Origin: a virus
IMG/VR virus record: IMGVR_UViG_3300023181_000040
Location: 1-49,999 of that record
DNA: 49,999 nucleotides
Reading direction: 5' to 3' (one strand)
Positions 15,960 to 23,547 of this stretch are shown in pieces. The position numbers were made by a program, and so were the translations under genes. The stretch's first letter is position 1; each line of letters starts with the position of its first letter. The notes below the pieces were generated by a model. The model was not told the origin of the DNA and searched no databases. It saw only the letters and a program-made list of their open reading frames with translations.

Positions 15960-16608
15960 TGGGATTTAGCTTGCGTACTACTCGACGGATAAGCGTAATC
16001 AACCCCTTGTCCAAAGTTAGATCGTGCCCACTTTCAACAAACTCATTTAGGTGATTTGCCAGTTTGATCGGCCTGTTCTCCTCAACAATGCCAATGTGAG
16101 TGCCCACGATTGCGCCCAATGATTCAGGCCAGAGATTGGGGATATTCTGACTGGATAACGCCTCAACCTGCTGTTTTGATAATTCACGCCCCTTAGCCCT
16201 GAAATATTTCCCAAGCGCAGATTCAGCATCGGAGAATAGTTTATCCTGCCGGTTTAATATCGCATTGACTGCCGCGCTCGTTCCGCTATCCCCATACACA
16301 TAGTCATGCAGAGCGTTGCCATTAAACTTTTCGCCTAGTTCTGCTGAAACCTCTTTTACGCCCCAAGATATTTGCCAATGGTCTTCTTTAGCTAGAGGCC
16401 CAAATGTAGGGTGTAGAATAGTTGTCGTTTCAAATCCAGCATCGTTTAGCTTATCTAGTTCGTGCTGTGAGAGAAAGAAAGTGCTTTCAAGGTCGATTGA
16501 ATATTTCCCATCGCTGGCCTTGCTCTCAATCATTTTGATAAGCCTGTTCCACTTATCTTCTCGTTTAGCCTTATCGGCCCTTGCCTTCATTTGTTGTGCT
16601 GTTATCAT
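15952..16608 (-). CDS. Hypothetical protein (218 aa), largest gene of the leftward cassette
   Basis: A 218-residue protein. It has a basic helical N-terminus (MKARADKAKREDKWNRLIKM), a beta-rich middle with ETTTILHPTFGPLAK, and a helical C-terminus. I recognise no domain. It is flanked by a 13-nt gap upstream and an 8-nt overlap downstream. Confidence 0.6.
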   Translation of the reverse strand: MITAQQMKARADKAKREDKWNRLIKMIESKASDGKYSIDLESTFFLSQHELDKLNDAGFETTTILHPTFGPLAKEDHWQISWGVKEVSAELGEKFNGNALHDYVYGDSGTSAAVNAILNRQDKLFSDAESALGKYFRAKGRELSKQQVEALSSQNIPNLWPESLGAIVGTHIGIVEENRPIKLANHLNEFVESGHDLTLDKGLITLIRRVVRKLNPNA

Positions 16609-16621
16609 GTCGTCGGGTTAT

Positions 16622-16912
16622 TTAATGATTGCGAATTGAATTTATCCAGCAAAGTATCTCCTGCTTATTCAAGATTGGCATCTTGCTCCCGTATCGTGTG
16701 CGGTAGGGTAAAGCCTGCTCCGTCCACAGGTAAAAACGTTTGGGCAGAGTCGGGTAGCCGATGTTCATGCAATGAATGGGCCTTACGCCCCTGTTCACCT
16801 GAAAGCGCAGGTCTGTTTTGGTCATGGTATCATCGCATACATACGGCACCCCGTTACGGTTGCCGAACTCTACCAGTACACGAGGTGATTGCGGGGAGGT
16901 GTGCTTAGTCAT
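16622..16912 (-). CDS. Hypothetical protein (96 aa)
   Basis: A 96-residue protein, probably beta-rich, with many aromatics (RFYLWTEQALPYRTRYGSK). The start overlaps the upstream small membrane gene by 8 nt. No family recognised. Confidence 0.5.
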   Translation of the reverse strand: MTKHTSPQSPRVLVEFGNRNGVPYVCDDTMTKTDLRFQVNRGVRPIHCMNIGYPTLPKRFYLWTEQALPYRTRYGSKMPILNKQEILCWINSIRNH

Positions 16913-17051
16913 TGTCGAGATACAGCAGGATAAAGAAAGCGGGCAGCCAACTTATCAGCATAAGCCATCCATTATTGAAGTACACACAGGGGCCGAGGAA
17001 TGCGAGTCCTGAAATGGTTAGTTTGACTATTGATTTAAGTAGATTCATCAT
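16905..17051 (-). CDS. Small membrane protein (48-49 aa)
   Basis: A ~48-residue protein made almost entirely of two hydrophobic segments (LTISGLAFLGPCVYF and WLMLISWLPAFFILLYL). Tandem ATGs at 17051 and 17048; the first overlaps the preceding stop (ATGA). A superinfection-exclusion or regulatory membrane peptide is possible, but nothing specific shows it. Confidence 0.5.
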   Translation of the reverse strand: MMNLLKSIVKLTISGLAFLGPCVYFNNGWLMLISWLPAFFILLYLDND

Positions 17052-17332
17052 TGGTTGTGTATGTCTTTAGGCCAGTTCCTATCCAAAAACGGTTTGCCGC
17101 CCATGCAACCAGAGCGCGACAATGCATCCAATTTGCTCATCATGTCTGATACATAGGGCCGATGAGTATAGCGCACCCGCCAGCAGGGTATTGGCACGAA
17201 TAGGGAAAGCAGGAACAGGAAGTGATATTTGAAGCCCCTTATTTCTTTTTCTGGTTCTTCTGATCTGGATATAGGCAGAGGAGGGACATCCATCTTGCTA
17301 ATCTCTATCTTACCTACTCGCTTCTCGTCCAT
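17048..17332 (-). CDS. Hypothetical protein with one membrane segment (94 aa)
   Basis: A 94-residue protein. A charged N-terminal ~34 residues precede a membrane-spanning stretch (HFLFLLSLFVPIPCW), and a polar C-terminus follows. It overlaps the regulator-like gene by 19 nt and the next gene by 4 nt. No family recognised. Confidence 0.5.
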   Translation of the reverse strand: MDEKRVGKIEISKMDVPPLPISRSEEPEKEIRGFKYHFLFLLSLFVPIPCWRVRYTHRPYVSDMMSKLDALSRSGCMGGKPFLDRNWPKDIHNQ

Positions 17333-17532
17333 GTTATTTCGTTTTTAGTGTAACCATTTGCCATCAAAATAGCCTCAATCAGCGGCGATTGTAGCTTCCC
17401 CGACCGGAACCGGCGTTTAATCTTGTGGGCAGCCTGCGGTGTAATGCGCCCGTCCTTGCTATGGGCAGACTTTACGCCGATGTACCACTTTGGCCTGCCG
17501 AAAACATAGGTCAATGCCTCCTGTGTAGTCAT
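17314..17532 (-). CDS. Small putative DNA-binding regulator (72 aa)
   Basis: First gene of the leftward cassette. The 72-residue protein starts MTTQEALTYVFGRPKWYIGV and has a basic central helix (AAHKIKRRFRSGKL) and a GYTKNEITW ending. This layout is common in tiny Bacteroidota-phage proteins that look like truncated helix-turn-helix regulators. The ATG at 17532 is preferred to a GTG at 17550 because a promoter box (TACCTTTG) lies between them. It may regulate the divergent promoters beside it. Confidence 0.5.
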   Translation of the reverse strand: MTTQEALTYVFGRPKWYIGVKSAHSKDGRITPQAAHKIKRRFRSGKLQSPLIEAILMANGYTKNEITWTRSE

Positions 17533-17539
17533 ATAGCCC

Positions 17540-17590
17540 CAAAGGTACACCGATAGTTAACACGGATATTTAGTTTCGTGCCTATTTTTG
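17540..17590. promoter_or_regulatory. Divergent promoter region of the leftward cassette and head genes
   Basis: Leftward: TACCTTTG on the minus strand (17547 to 17540), only 7 nt before the cassette's first ATG. Rightward: TATTTTTG at 17583-17590, 28 nt before the scaffold gene. Between them lies the palindrome GTTAAC (17556-17561). The -33 elements are weak. The layout suggests the cassette and the head genes are driven separately from the same 85-bp gap. Confidence 0.5.
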
Positions 17591-17618
17591 GGCTATACAA
17601 AACCAAACTTACCAATTT

Positions 17619-18248
17619 ATGCCAGTTGCAAAGGATAAGGTGCTGCCAATACTTGAGAGCATTCTCAAGGGCAAGTCAGCATCCAAGACTTTTAAGGACG
17701 GGATAGCCACGAAGTGGGCTGAAAAGATTGAAAAGGAAGAGGACATTGAATCTTATATCAATGACCGCTCTGACTTACTTCTCGAGGCCGTTTCCGAAGC
17801 AGACCGTCGCGCCACAGACGCTACAAAGAAGGCAAAAGAGGATGCCGCCAAATTGCTCAACCCCGAGCAGGACAAAGAGCCAACGCCTACTGACGATCCA
17901 TCGATGCCTGCATGGGCAAAGACGCTGATTGATCAGAACAAGACGCTGACCGACCGCCTTGCAGGGATAGAAAGCAAATCACAGCAGCAGACTATTGCCG
18001 AAAGATTCAAGAAGGAAGTTGGAGAAGGCGTACCGGAAAAGCTACTCAACCGGTTTATGCCTACTTCTGACCAAGACTTCGAGACAAGCGTATCTGACTT
18101 GAAATCGCTGTTACCAGAATTGAAAGTTTCTGGCTTCGGCAATGATAAGCCAGCGGGCTACGCAGGCGGCGAAAATACCGGTAAGGTTAAAGAGGCATCC
18201 AAAGAGGAGCTGGACGCTTTAATGACACATATCCCTAAACAACATTAA
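17619..18248 (+). CDS. Capsid scaffolding/assembly protein
   Basis: A 209-residue highly charged, helical protein (many Lys, Glu, Asp). A helical N-terminus is followed by an acidic/Pro linker and a coiled coil (TLIDQNKTLTDRLAGIESKS). Composition and position between portal and capsid genes fit a scaffold. No protease gene is seen in the window, so the scaffold probably leaves intact or is cut by a host enzyme. Confidence 0.65.
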   Translation: MPVAKDKVLPILESILKGKSASKTFKDGIATKWAEKIEKEEDIESYINDRSDLLLEAVSEADRRATDATKKAKEDAAKLLNPEQDKEPTPTDDPSMPAWAKTLIDQNKTLTDRLAGIESKSQQQTIAERFKKEVGEGVPEKLLNRFMPTSDQDFETSVSDLKSLLPELKVSGFGNDKPAGYAGGENTGKVKEASKEELDALMTHIPKQH

Positions 18249-18260
18249 TCCCCATCAAAA

Positions 18261-18935
18261 ATGGCAATCGGAAACCTTTCCAACACATCTGCCACCTACG
18301 ATGATGGACTTGACAGTATCGCGATCGTCGATAACTTACAGTCTATCCGTGGTGGTCGCACGCTGGATGTAACGGGATTCACCCCTGCGGTAATTCGCTC
18401 GGGCCACGTTATTATTCAAGCTACTGCCACAGGGCAGTACAAACCAATGCCGGTTACGGGTGTTAATAGCATCGGCGGACTCGGTATTGTAACTCCAGGC
18501 ACGGGCTACACTCCTGCCAGCAACACGGCCCCTGTAACCTATTCGGCTGTAGCGCTGACTGGCGGCACGGGCTCGGGTGCCACGGCTAACATTACGGTAT
18601 CTGGCGGCGGTGTTACTGCTGTTGTTATCGTAAATAAAGGCACAGGCTATGCCGCTGGCGATACGCTGTCTGCACTGGTTGCGAACATCGGCACAACCGG
18701 CACAGGATTCACCGTAACAGTCGCCTCAGTAAATGAAGCTGGCGTATACGGTACACTTCCTGCAAGCCATACCTACCAAGGTATCCTCATTAACTCTGTA
18801 CTTACAGCAAAGCCATTCGCGGGCATCATGGTTCGCGGGAACTTCAACCCTGTTGCAGCTCCTTATGACTTTGAAACGATTCGTGCAGCATTCACAACCG
18901 CGACCAATGGCCGCATAACCGCCCTTGCTGACTAA
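18261..18935 (+). CDS. Head decoration-like protein with inserted beta-repeat domain
   Basis: A 224-residue protein directly before the capsid gene. The ends resemble small head-stabilising proteins (TYQGILINSVLTAKPFAG near the C-terminus). In the middle (about residues 74-152) lies a Gly/Thr-rich block with two GTGY turns and repeated VTAVVIVNKGTGYAAGDTL-type strands, as found in adhesin-like phage structural proteins. It probably sits on the capsid surface; the insert may be exposed. Role inferred. Confidence 0.6.
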   Translation: MAIGNLSNTSATYDDGLDSIAIVDNLQSIRGGRTLDVTGFTPAVIRSGHVIIQATATGQYKPMPVTGVNSIGGLGIVTPGTGYTPASNTAPVTYSAVALTGGTGSGATANITVSGGGVTAVVIVNKGTGYAAGDTLSALVANIGTTGTGFTVTVASVNEAGVYGTLPASHTYQGILINSVLTAKPFAGIMVRGNFNPVAAPYDFETIRAAFTTATNGRITALAD

Positions 18936-18937
18936 TC

Positions 18938-20044
18938 ATGAATCCTACATTATTTCTCCAATGGGTACAGCAGTATTTCCCCGGTCTCGTTACGCGTGTA
19001 GTTCAACGCTACAATGACCAAAATACTCCCGAGGCTGCGCAGAGCTATATGTTCCGCGAGTTTCTTCAAAAGCGCATGTCTTTGGATGGCAAGTGGGAAA
19101 CCCTTACTGTCAACAACAGCCTGATTGCTGCTGATGTTATCGCAATGGATAGCAGCATTCCTGTGAAGAAGCGTCCGACCTTGGGCCGCGCATCCGGCGA
19201 TATCCCTAAACTGGGTATGGAGCTTGTAAAGCGTGAAAAGCAACTCACAGACCTGATGTCACTCGTTGCCCGCCTTCGTGGCACCGGTGCAAATGCAGAT
19301 GCTCTGATTGCTGCACAAATCCTTGATGACGTGCCGATGGTAATCAACGGGCAGTACGAACGCCTCGAGGCTATGTTCCTTGAAGGTCTTTCATCTGGTG
19401 CCGTGGTTATCGACGACAGCGAAACGGTGGGTACAGGCATCCGTATTGACTACGGATATCAGCCGCAAAACCAGTTCACATCTACCCTGCCTTGGAGCAA
19501 CGTTGCTGCAACTCCGTTCAGTGACCTGCAAAAGCTGATTGACTTCGCATCATTTGAAGGCGACACGGTAATGATGCTGATGATGGATCGCACCACCTTC
19601 AACAACATGGCCAAAACCAACGAAGGCAAGGCTATCTACGCTGCTTATGCTGGCTTCCCCGGCACTACACAGCCAATCCCAACGCTGAACCAGCTTAACC
19701 CTGCCCTGCAAGACCGTTTCGGCTTCCAGATTCGCATTGTTGACCGTTCTGTACGCATCGAGCGCAACGGCGTTCGCACAAGCCAGCGTCCTTGGAAGGC
19801 AGGCGCAGTTGTTGCCCTTACCACAATGGATGTTGGTTCTTATGTTTGGGCTCGCCTCGCTGAGCAGGATATCCCTGTAGGTGGTGTGAACTACCAGACT
19901 GCCGACGACTTCATCCTTGTATCTAAGTACAGCCTGAATCGCCCATCGCTGATGGAGGTTACCAATAGCCAGTCGCGCGTTGTGCCTGTTATTGACAACC
20001 CGTACCACATCTACACTCTTGACTCCACAATAACCGCTGCTTAA
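18938..20044 (+). CDS. Major capsid protein (gpE-like)
   Basis: A 368-residue protein of the lambda gpE/DUF major-capsid type: an N-terminal extended region, IPVKKRPTLGRASGDIP, a spine helix (MSLVARLRGTGANADALIAA), and a C-terminal MDVGSYVWARLAEQDIPVG block. It builds the icosahedral shell (HK97 fold by family). No cleavage domain is visible. It follows the decoration gene by 2 nt. Confidence 0.85.
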   Translation: MNPTLFLQWVQQYFPGLVTRVVQRYNDQNTPEAAQSYMFREFLQKRMSLDGKWETLTVNNSLIAADVIAMDSSIPVKKRPTLGRASGDIPKLGMELVKREKQLTDLMSLVARLRGTGANADALIAAQILDDVPMVINGQYERLEAMFLEGLSSGAVVIDDSETVGTGIRIDYGYQPQNQFTSTLPWSNVAATPFSDLQKLIDFASFEGDTVMMLMMDRTTFNNMAKTNEGKAIYAAYAGFPGTTQPIPTLNQLNPALQDRFGFQIRIVDRSVRIERNGVRTSQRPWKAGAVVALTTMDVGSYVWARLAEQDIPVGGVNYQTADDFILVSKYSLNRPSLMEVTNSQSRVVPVIDNPYHIYTLDSTITAA

Positions 20045-20046
20045 TC

Positions 20047-20238
20047 ATGGCAAAGAAGAAGCAAACATCCTACATCGTAGCGGCTCCGTTTCAGGATGCC
20101 CGCGAATATGCCACCACTGCTGTACCTAATCAGTACGCAGTAGGCGATGATGTAAGCCACATGGAGCCTGCCCGCCTCGCCACCTTGGTTGAGCGCGGTC
20201 TGGTAACTGCCCCTGAAACGACCGAAGAAGCTGAATAA
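20047..20238 (+). CDS. Small structural-region protein (63 aa)
   Basis: A 63-residue protein starting MAKKKQTSYIVAAPFQD. In this position, small proteins with a helix-extension-helix C-terminus (HMEPARLATLVERGLVT) are common. It sits between capsid and connector genes and may be a head-completion or capsid-associated protein. Confidence 0.55.
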   Translation: MAKKKQTSYIVAAPFQDAREYATTAVPNQYAVGDDVSHMEPARLATLVERGLVTAPETTEEAE

Positions 20239-20876
20239 TGTACTACTCCGCAACTACCATCACCAACCTGCAAAACCGTATCGGATGGGCACCGCCTGTA
20301 CCGCCAGTGGACTTCGCTGTTACGGCTTCGAACCTGCAAAGCGATTCGGGCCGTCTGTTCAGCGATTATTGCAAGCTGTCAACGGTGGAAGTGGTTAGTA
20401 AATTACAGCCCAAGTCAATCAAGAACGGTGCGACACCCGTTACTGACCCTAACCCGCAACTGGCAAGCCTGAAAAGGTCTGCTGTGTTGCGGGCACTGGG
20501 TAAAGTATTCGATAACAACCCGCGTGCCAATCAGTACAAGGCTGCCTTCGACCAAGCCGTTGATATTTCAGCCAACGAATACGACAACATCATTGCTGCC
20601 CGCCCTTATCTTCTGGATGAGGTGATAGGTTATGCGATGGCCGTAGAGGTGATTGAAATGGCAATAGCATCGAACCGTAGCAACTTTGAACAACGATTGA
20701 TGCAGGAGGCTATGGCTGATATGCGCCTCGACTTGGACGGCTATACCGACACCACAGGACAATTCGTTAGCCCCGGCGTTCGCGGGCAGCTTCGCAAGGC
20801 TGTGGAGAACCTGACAAACATCCTGTGGCCTGAACGTGCCCGACCTATTATCCGCAACGCTTCGCACAAATGGTAA
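20238..20876 (+). CDS. Head-tail connector-like protein (212 aa)
   Basis: A 212-residue, mostly helical protein that starts in the last base of the previous stop. A helical bundle with SANEYDNIIAARPYLLDEVI and a C-terminal basic tail fits an adaptor or neck protein. The call is by position in the head-tail block; no specific family motif. Confidence 0.5.
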   Translation: MYYSATTITNLQNRIGWAPPVPPVDFAVTASNLQSDSGRLFSDYCKLSTVEVVSKLQPKSIKNGATPVTDPNPQLASLKRSAVLRALGKVFDNNPRANQYKAAFDQAVDISANEYDNIIAARPYLLDEVIGYAMAVEVIEMAIASNRSNFEQRLMQEAMADMRLDLDGYTDTTGQFVSPGVRGQLRKAVENLTNILWPERARPIIRNASHKW

Positions 20877-21433
20877 TCACTAAACTTCATCCCGTAGGCA
20901 TAGACCGGCCTATTCAGGAGCTTCAATTGGGGCTTTTTGAGTACATCATGCCCGAGCTTGGGATTGAGAACGAAGATTACCAAAGTTACGGACGGGCTTA
21001 CAAGAACGTAAGGGCAGGCGAAGAAGGCTTAGTTGCCGAGGTGTACAGCGGCAAAGGAGAATACAGAGATGCTTACTTAGATGACCAGAATAAGATAGCG
21101 TCCTTCTTTGTAGTGCCGGACACCATATCTGTTGACACCGACCAAGGGCAAAACACCGCACAGGTAGGGATTATATTCATGATGAACCTTTCGCGATTTG
21201 CTGGCTACGTTCCAACGCAGCGCAATGATGAAGAGATAAGGAATACCATCATGAAGTATTTTACCACACCGGTCAACGGGGCAAGCCTTACCGGCGTTGT
21301 CACAGGTCAACAACAGGTATTTGCAGAGTTCACCGCATGGCGCAATAAGTCAGAGCTTAAGTTTCAGAACATACACCCCTGGCATTGCTTCCGATTAAAC
21401 ATTCAACTCATTTACTCAAATTCTAACTGCTAA
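20870..21433 (+). CDS. Tail-completion/neck-like protein (187 aa)
   Basis: A 187-residue alpha/beta protein overlapping the previous gene by 7 nt and preceding the tail tube. The strand-rich middle (ISVDTDQGQNTAQVGIIFMM) resembles tail-terminator or tail-completion folds. Role assigned from order (connector, completion, tube). Confidence 0.5.
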   Translation: MVITKLHPVGIDRPIQELQLGLFEYIMPELGIENEDYQSYGRAYKNVRAGEEGLVAEVYSGKGEYRDAYLDDQNKIASFFVVPDTISVDTDQGQNTAQVGIIFMMNLSRFAGYVPTQRNDEEIRNTIMKYFTTPVNGASLTGVVTGQQQVFAEFTAWRNKSELKFQNIHPWHCFRLNIQLIYSNSNC

Positions 21434-21436
21434 ACA

Positions 21437-22426
21437 ATGGCAACACTAAACCTTTTGACGTGCGACACCGCATCCGGCAACACCGGCATCGGCAAGTGCG
21501 TTCGTATGCTTCAGGCTGCGGTAGGTGGCTTCTTTATCCCTAAAGGGACTGGTATATCTGCCGCTGACGCAGTCAACCTGAAAACCTTTATTGCGGGTAA
21601 GGTACACGCCGCCGTATATGCCGAACGCTGGCACCCAGTAGGCAACTGGAATACCATCACCGCACAAGACCAGGAAGAGGTAACACAGACCTTTGAGGAC
21701 GGCAGCAGCTATACTAACCGCGATGGTTACTATTCCGCTATGTACCGCCACCTGAACGGTCAATGCTTTCACCAATCGCTGCGCCGTTTTGAAGGACGGC
21801 AGGAGCAGTACGACTATCTGGAAGTTGACAAGGATGGCCGTCTTGTAGGCGTGGCTGGATACAATGCCGCAGGTCTTGAGATGCTGTACGGCTTCGACCT
21901 TTCCCGCATACACATCCCTAACCTGACCCGTGCAACGCAAGCCGAGGCGGTAGGCTACTGGTTGACGCTGGATTTGGCTGATGCTACCGAAATGAACGAC
22001 CGCGTCATGATGATGGATGCTAAGGATGTTCAGGGCATCAAGTTCAACCCGCTTGCCTATGCAAAGAGCCAGTCTGTAAAGGATGTGTTCCTTTCCAACC
22101 TGACACCATCCGGCGCAGCGTCTGGCGTGTTCACCATCTTCGTTGCAGAAGGCTGCAATGATGTGAGCATTGGCAAGACCTATGGCGCGGCCCTTACTGC
22201 TGCCAATGTAGTTGCCAAGAACAAGACCACCGGCGCACCCATCACCGTGACCTCCTTCGTGGTTCAGGCTACCGACGCGGCCCCTTACATCCTTACACTG
22301 GATACGACCGACCCCGACTACCCTGCTACCGGCTACATCGAGCTGACGCTGACCGGCGTTACGTCGCTGTTCACCGCACTGGGCAACTACTACGAGGCCA
22401 ACACCATCACATTCCTTCGCTCTTAA
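21437..22426 (+). CDS. Major tail (tube) protein
   Basis: A 329-residue beta-rich protein. The N-terminal two-thirds holds the tube-like region (EEVTQTFEDGSSYTNRDGYY, EVDKDGRLVGVAGYNAAGLE). The last ~100 residues form a Thr/Ala-rich Ig-like domain (VTSFVVQATDAAPYILTLDT). It directly precedes the chaperone/tape-measure region apart from the inserted tRNA island. No tail sheath gene is present, which supports a non-contractile tail. Confidence 0.7.
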   Translation: MATLNLLTCDTASGNTGIGKCVRMLQAAVGGFFIPKGTGISAADAVNLKTFIAGKVHAAVYAERWHPVGNWNTITAQDQEEVTQTFEDGSSYTNRDGYYSAMYRHLNGQCFHQSLRRFEGRQEQYDYLEVDKDGRLVGVAGYNAAGLEMLYGFDLSRIHIPNLTRATQAEAVGYWLTLDLADATEMNDRVMMMDAKDVQGIKFNPLAYAKSQSVKDVFLSNLTPSGAASGVFTIFVAEGCNDVSIGKTYGAALTAANVVAKNKTTGAPITVTSFVVQATDAAPYILTLDTTDPDYPATGYIELTLTGVTSLFTALGNYYEANTITFLRS

Positions 22427-22436
22427 TACCTGAACC

Positions 22437-22688
22437 ATGCAAGCACAAGCAAACGACTTCATCACCCTGAAATACGAGGGTCAAGAACTGGGTTCTTTCA
22501 ACGGCAAGCACATCGCGGGTATGTCACAGGCTGACTTTCTAAAGTCACCTATGGCACAAGCTGCGTTCCCTGCCCCGGCATTCAGTGACGAGGCCCGTAA
22601 TCTTCGCCTGACTGCCCTTTACCAGACTGCTGTTGACAAGTTCGGCAGCAAAGCGGCAGACAAGCCCGCAGAGAAGCCAAAGCCATAA
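22437..22688 (+). CDS. Small tail-region protein (83 aa)
   Basis: An 83-residue protein with a short beta N-terminus and a Lys/Pro/Ala-rich C-terminus. It is the last gene before a strong terminator and may be a tail accessory protein. No family recognised. Confidence 0.5.
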   Translation: MQAQANDFITLKYEGQELGSFNGKHIAGMSQADFLKSPMAQAAFPAPAFSDEARNLRLTALYQTAVDKFGSKAADKPAEKPKP

Positions 22689-22710
22689 GCTACCCTGACC
22701 AACCAGAATG

Positions 22711-22735
22711 GCCCGCGTAATTCGCGGGCTTTTTT
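22711..22735 (+). terminator. Rho-independent terminator after the tail tube block
   Basis: The perfect 7-bp stem GCCCGCG / CGCGGGC (22711-22717 with 22723-22729) has a 5-nt loop and is followed by six T (22730-22735). It separates the head/tube genes from the accessory island. Confidence 0.9.
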
Positions 22736-22779
22736 GTGCTGTTTGGGGGCAGTTTAAGGCTTTTTCGACAGGCTTGTTG

Positions 22780-22787
22780 TAGGTTTG
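22780..22787 (+). promoter_or_regulatory. Candidate promoter -7 box (TAGGTTTG)
   Basis: A perfect TAnnTTTG match ending 4 nt before the ATG at 22792 and lying 45 nt after the terminator. The -33 element is unclear. If used, the transcript would be leaderless or nearly so. Confidence 0.4.
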
Positions 22788-22791
22788 GGGC

Positions 22792-22959
22792 ATGGAAAAT
22801 AAGCTAAAAGAATACGAGGGGAAAACTATAGAACAAGTTGTAGACGACGGGATACTTTACAATATAATATACATTTACTTTACAGACGGCACCAAGATAA
22901 AAATACAGGGTTCGTGCTATGGGGGCGAAGTAGGCGTTCACATTTACGACGGAGACTAG
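22792..22959 (+). CDS. Small hypothetical protein (55 aa)
   Basis: A 55-residue acidic protein in the island between tail tube and tape measure. It has beta-rich segments (IIYIYFTDGTKIKIQGSC). Own promoter-like box and flanking terminator suggest a moron gene, expressed apart from the late genes. No family recognised. Confidence 0.5.
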   Translation: MENKLKEYEGKTIEQVVDDGILYNIIYIYFTDGTKIKIQGSCYGGEVGVHIYDGD

Positions 22960-22966
22960 AAATATA

Positions 22967-23149
22967 ATGGAATACTTTACACTATTGAGGTTGGTGTTTA
23001 TAATGGTCGCATCAGTTGTCATGGCAAACCTGTCCTTATTATTATGCCTATGGGATGCTAGATTGATATGGATACCGGCGTCTTTCTTTATAATTTGCAT
23101 CATTTCTGTCATTGCAGTCATTTTGCGTTGCATTACTATTTTGATTTAG
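22967..23149 (+). CDS. Small membrane protein (60 aa)
   Basis: A 60-residue protein of two hydrophobic segments (LVFIMVASVVMANLSLLLCL and IPASFFIICIISVIAVILRC). It starts 7 nt after the previous stop and likely shares its transcript. It might alter the host envelope, for example superinfection exclusion; no direct evidence. Confidence 0.5.
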   Translation: MEYFTLLRLVFIMVASVVMANLSLLLCLWDARLIWIPASFFIICIISVIAVILRCITILI

Positions 23150-23190
23150 ACAAAGTTTATCTACATTTGCATCGAATAGGTGCCCTATTC
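23140..23190 (+). promoter_or_regulatory. Strong promoter with start-site palindrome upstream of the tRNAs
   Basis: TTTG (23140-23143), 18 nt, then TACATTTG (23162-23169): a near-perfect Bacteroidota promoter. The predicted start, about 5 nt later, coincides with the palindrome GAATAGG-tgc-CCTATTC (23174-23190). That palindrome could be a repressor operator at +1 or a 5'-stabilising RNA hairpin. Confidence 0.7.
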
Positions 23191-23201
23191 ATATTATCGA
23201 A

Positions 23202-23261
23202 ATGAAAGCAACATTTACTTATCAGCAACCCATGCCGTGCCTTATTGGCGGGAATGGATAG
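23202..23261 (+). CDS. Possible 19-residue leader peptide
   Basis: A 19-codon ORF (MKATFTYQQPMPCLIGGNG) downstream of the strong promoter, followed by a terminator hairpin and then tRNA genes. The layout resembles an attenuator leader. No codon run clearly matching the downstream tRNAs (Pro, Gln, Tyr) is dominant, although Tyr-Gln-Gln-Pro occurs in the middle. Translation is unproven. Confidence 0.3.
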   Translation: MKATFTYQQPMPCLIGGNG

Positions 23262-23287
23262 CTGTGTTGTAATTCAACAATACTAAA

Positions 23288-23315
23288 GCCCCTTCCCGAA
23301 AAGAAGGGGCTTTTT
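23288..23315 (+). terminator. Terminator immediately upstream of the tRNA cluster
   Basis: The perfect 8-bp stem GCCCCTTC / GAAGGGGC (23288-23295 with 23303-23310) has a 7-nt loop and is followed by five T. It ends only 4 nt before the first tRNA, so tRNA expression would need read-through, attenuation relief, or a promoter I do not see. Confidence 0.85.
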
Positions 23316-23319
23316 GCAT

Positions 23320-23403
23320 ACAGGCGTAATCGGTAAATGGAAGCCGCCCTGATTTGGGATCAGGAGTAGAAATACGCTGCAAGTTCGAGTCTTGTCGCCT
23401 GTA
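23320..23403 (+). tRNA. tRNA-Pro-like (anticodon TGG) with long variable arm
   Basis: Acceptor stem ACAGGCG/CGCCTGT; anticodon stem CCTGA/TCAGG around loop TTTGGGA (anticodon TGG, Pro); T arm GCAAG-TTCGAGT-CTTGT. The region between anticodon and T stems is 14 nt with a possible GTA/TAC mini-stem, which is class-II-like and unusual for Pro. The D stem is only CGG/CCG. It is 84 nt without encoded CCA. Confidence 0.65.
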
Positions 23404-23406
23404 CTT

Positions 23407-23477
23407 AGAGTGATGATGTAACGGAAGCATATCAGACTTTGATTCTGATTGTACAGGTTCGATGCCTGTTCGCTCTT
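23407..23477 (+). tRNA. tRNA-Gln (anticodon TTG)
   Basis: Acceptor AGAGTGA/TCGCTCT (one T-G pair), D arm ATG/CAT, anticodon stem TCAGA/TCTGA with loop CTTTGAT (anticodon TTG), T arm ACAGG-TTCGATG-CCTGT. Standard size (71 nt), no encoded CCA. It starts 3 nt after the tRNA-Pro-like gene. Confidence 0.85.
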
Positions 23478-23480
23478 CTT

Positions 23481-23547
23481 TCAACAACGGTCTGTTGAAT
23501 CACATTCGGAGTTGAGAATTCAACCGGTAAGGCGCACCCGTTCCGAA
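23481..23547 (+). ncRNA. Structured spacer between tRNA-Gln and tRNA-Tyr
   Basis: First a hairpin TCAACA/TGTTGA (23481-23486 with 23493-23498). Then a compact three-way junction: outer stem TTCGGA/TCCGAA (23505-23510 with 23542-23547) encloses GTTGA-gaat-TCAAC (23511-23524) and CGG/CCG (23525-23527 with 23538-23540), with a single unpaired T in the junction. It does not fold as a tRNA by eye. It may be a processing element or a new small RNA. Confidence 0.45.

Noticed and set aside
21446-22465. Long open frame (339 codons) on the minus strand
   Set aside because: It lies wholly opposite the tail tube gene, shows no domain, and is Val/Gly/Cys-rich as expected for an antisense shadow.
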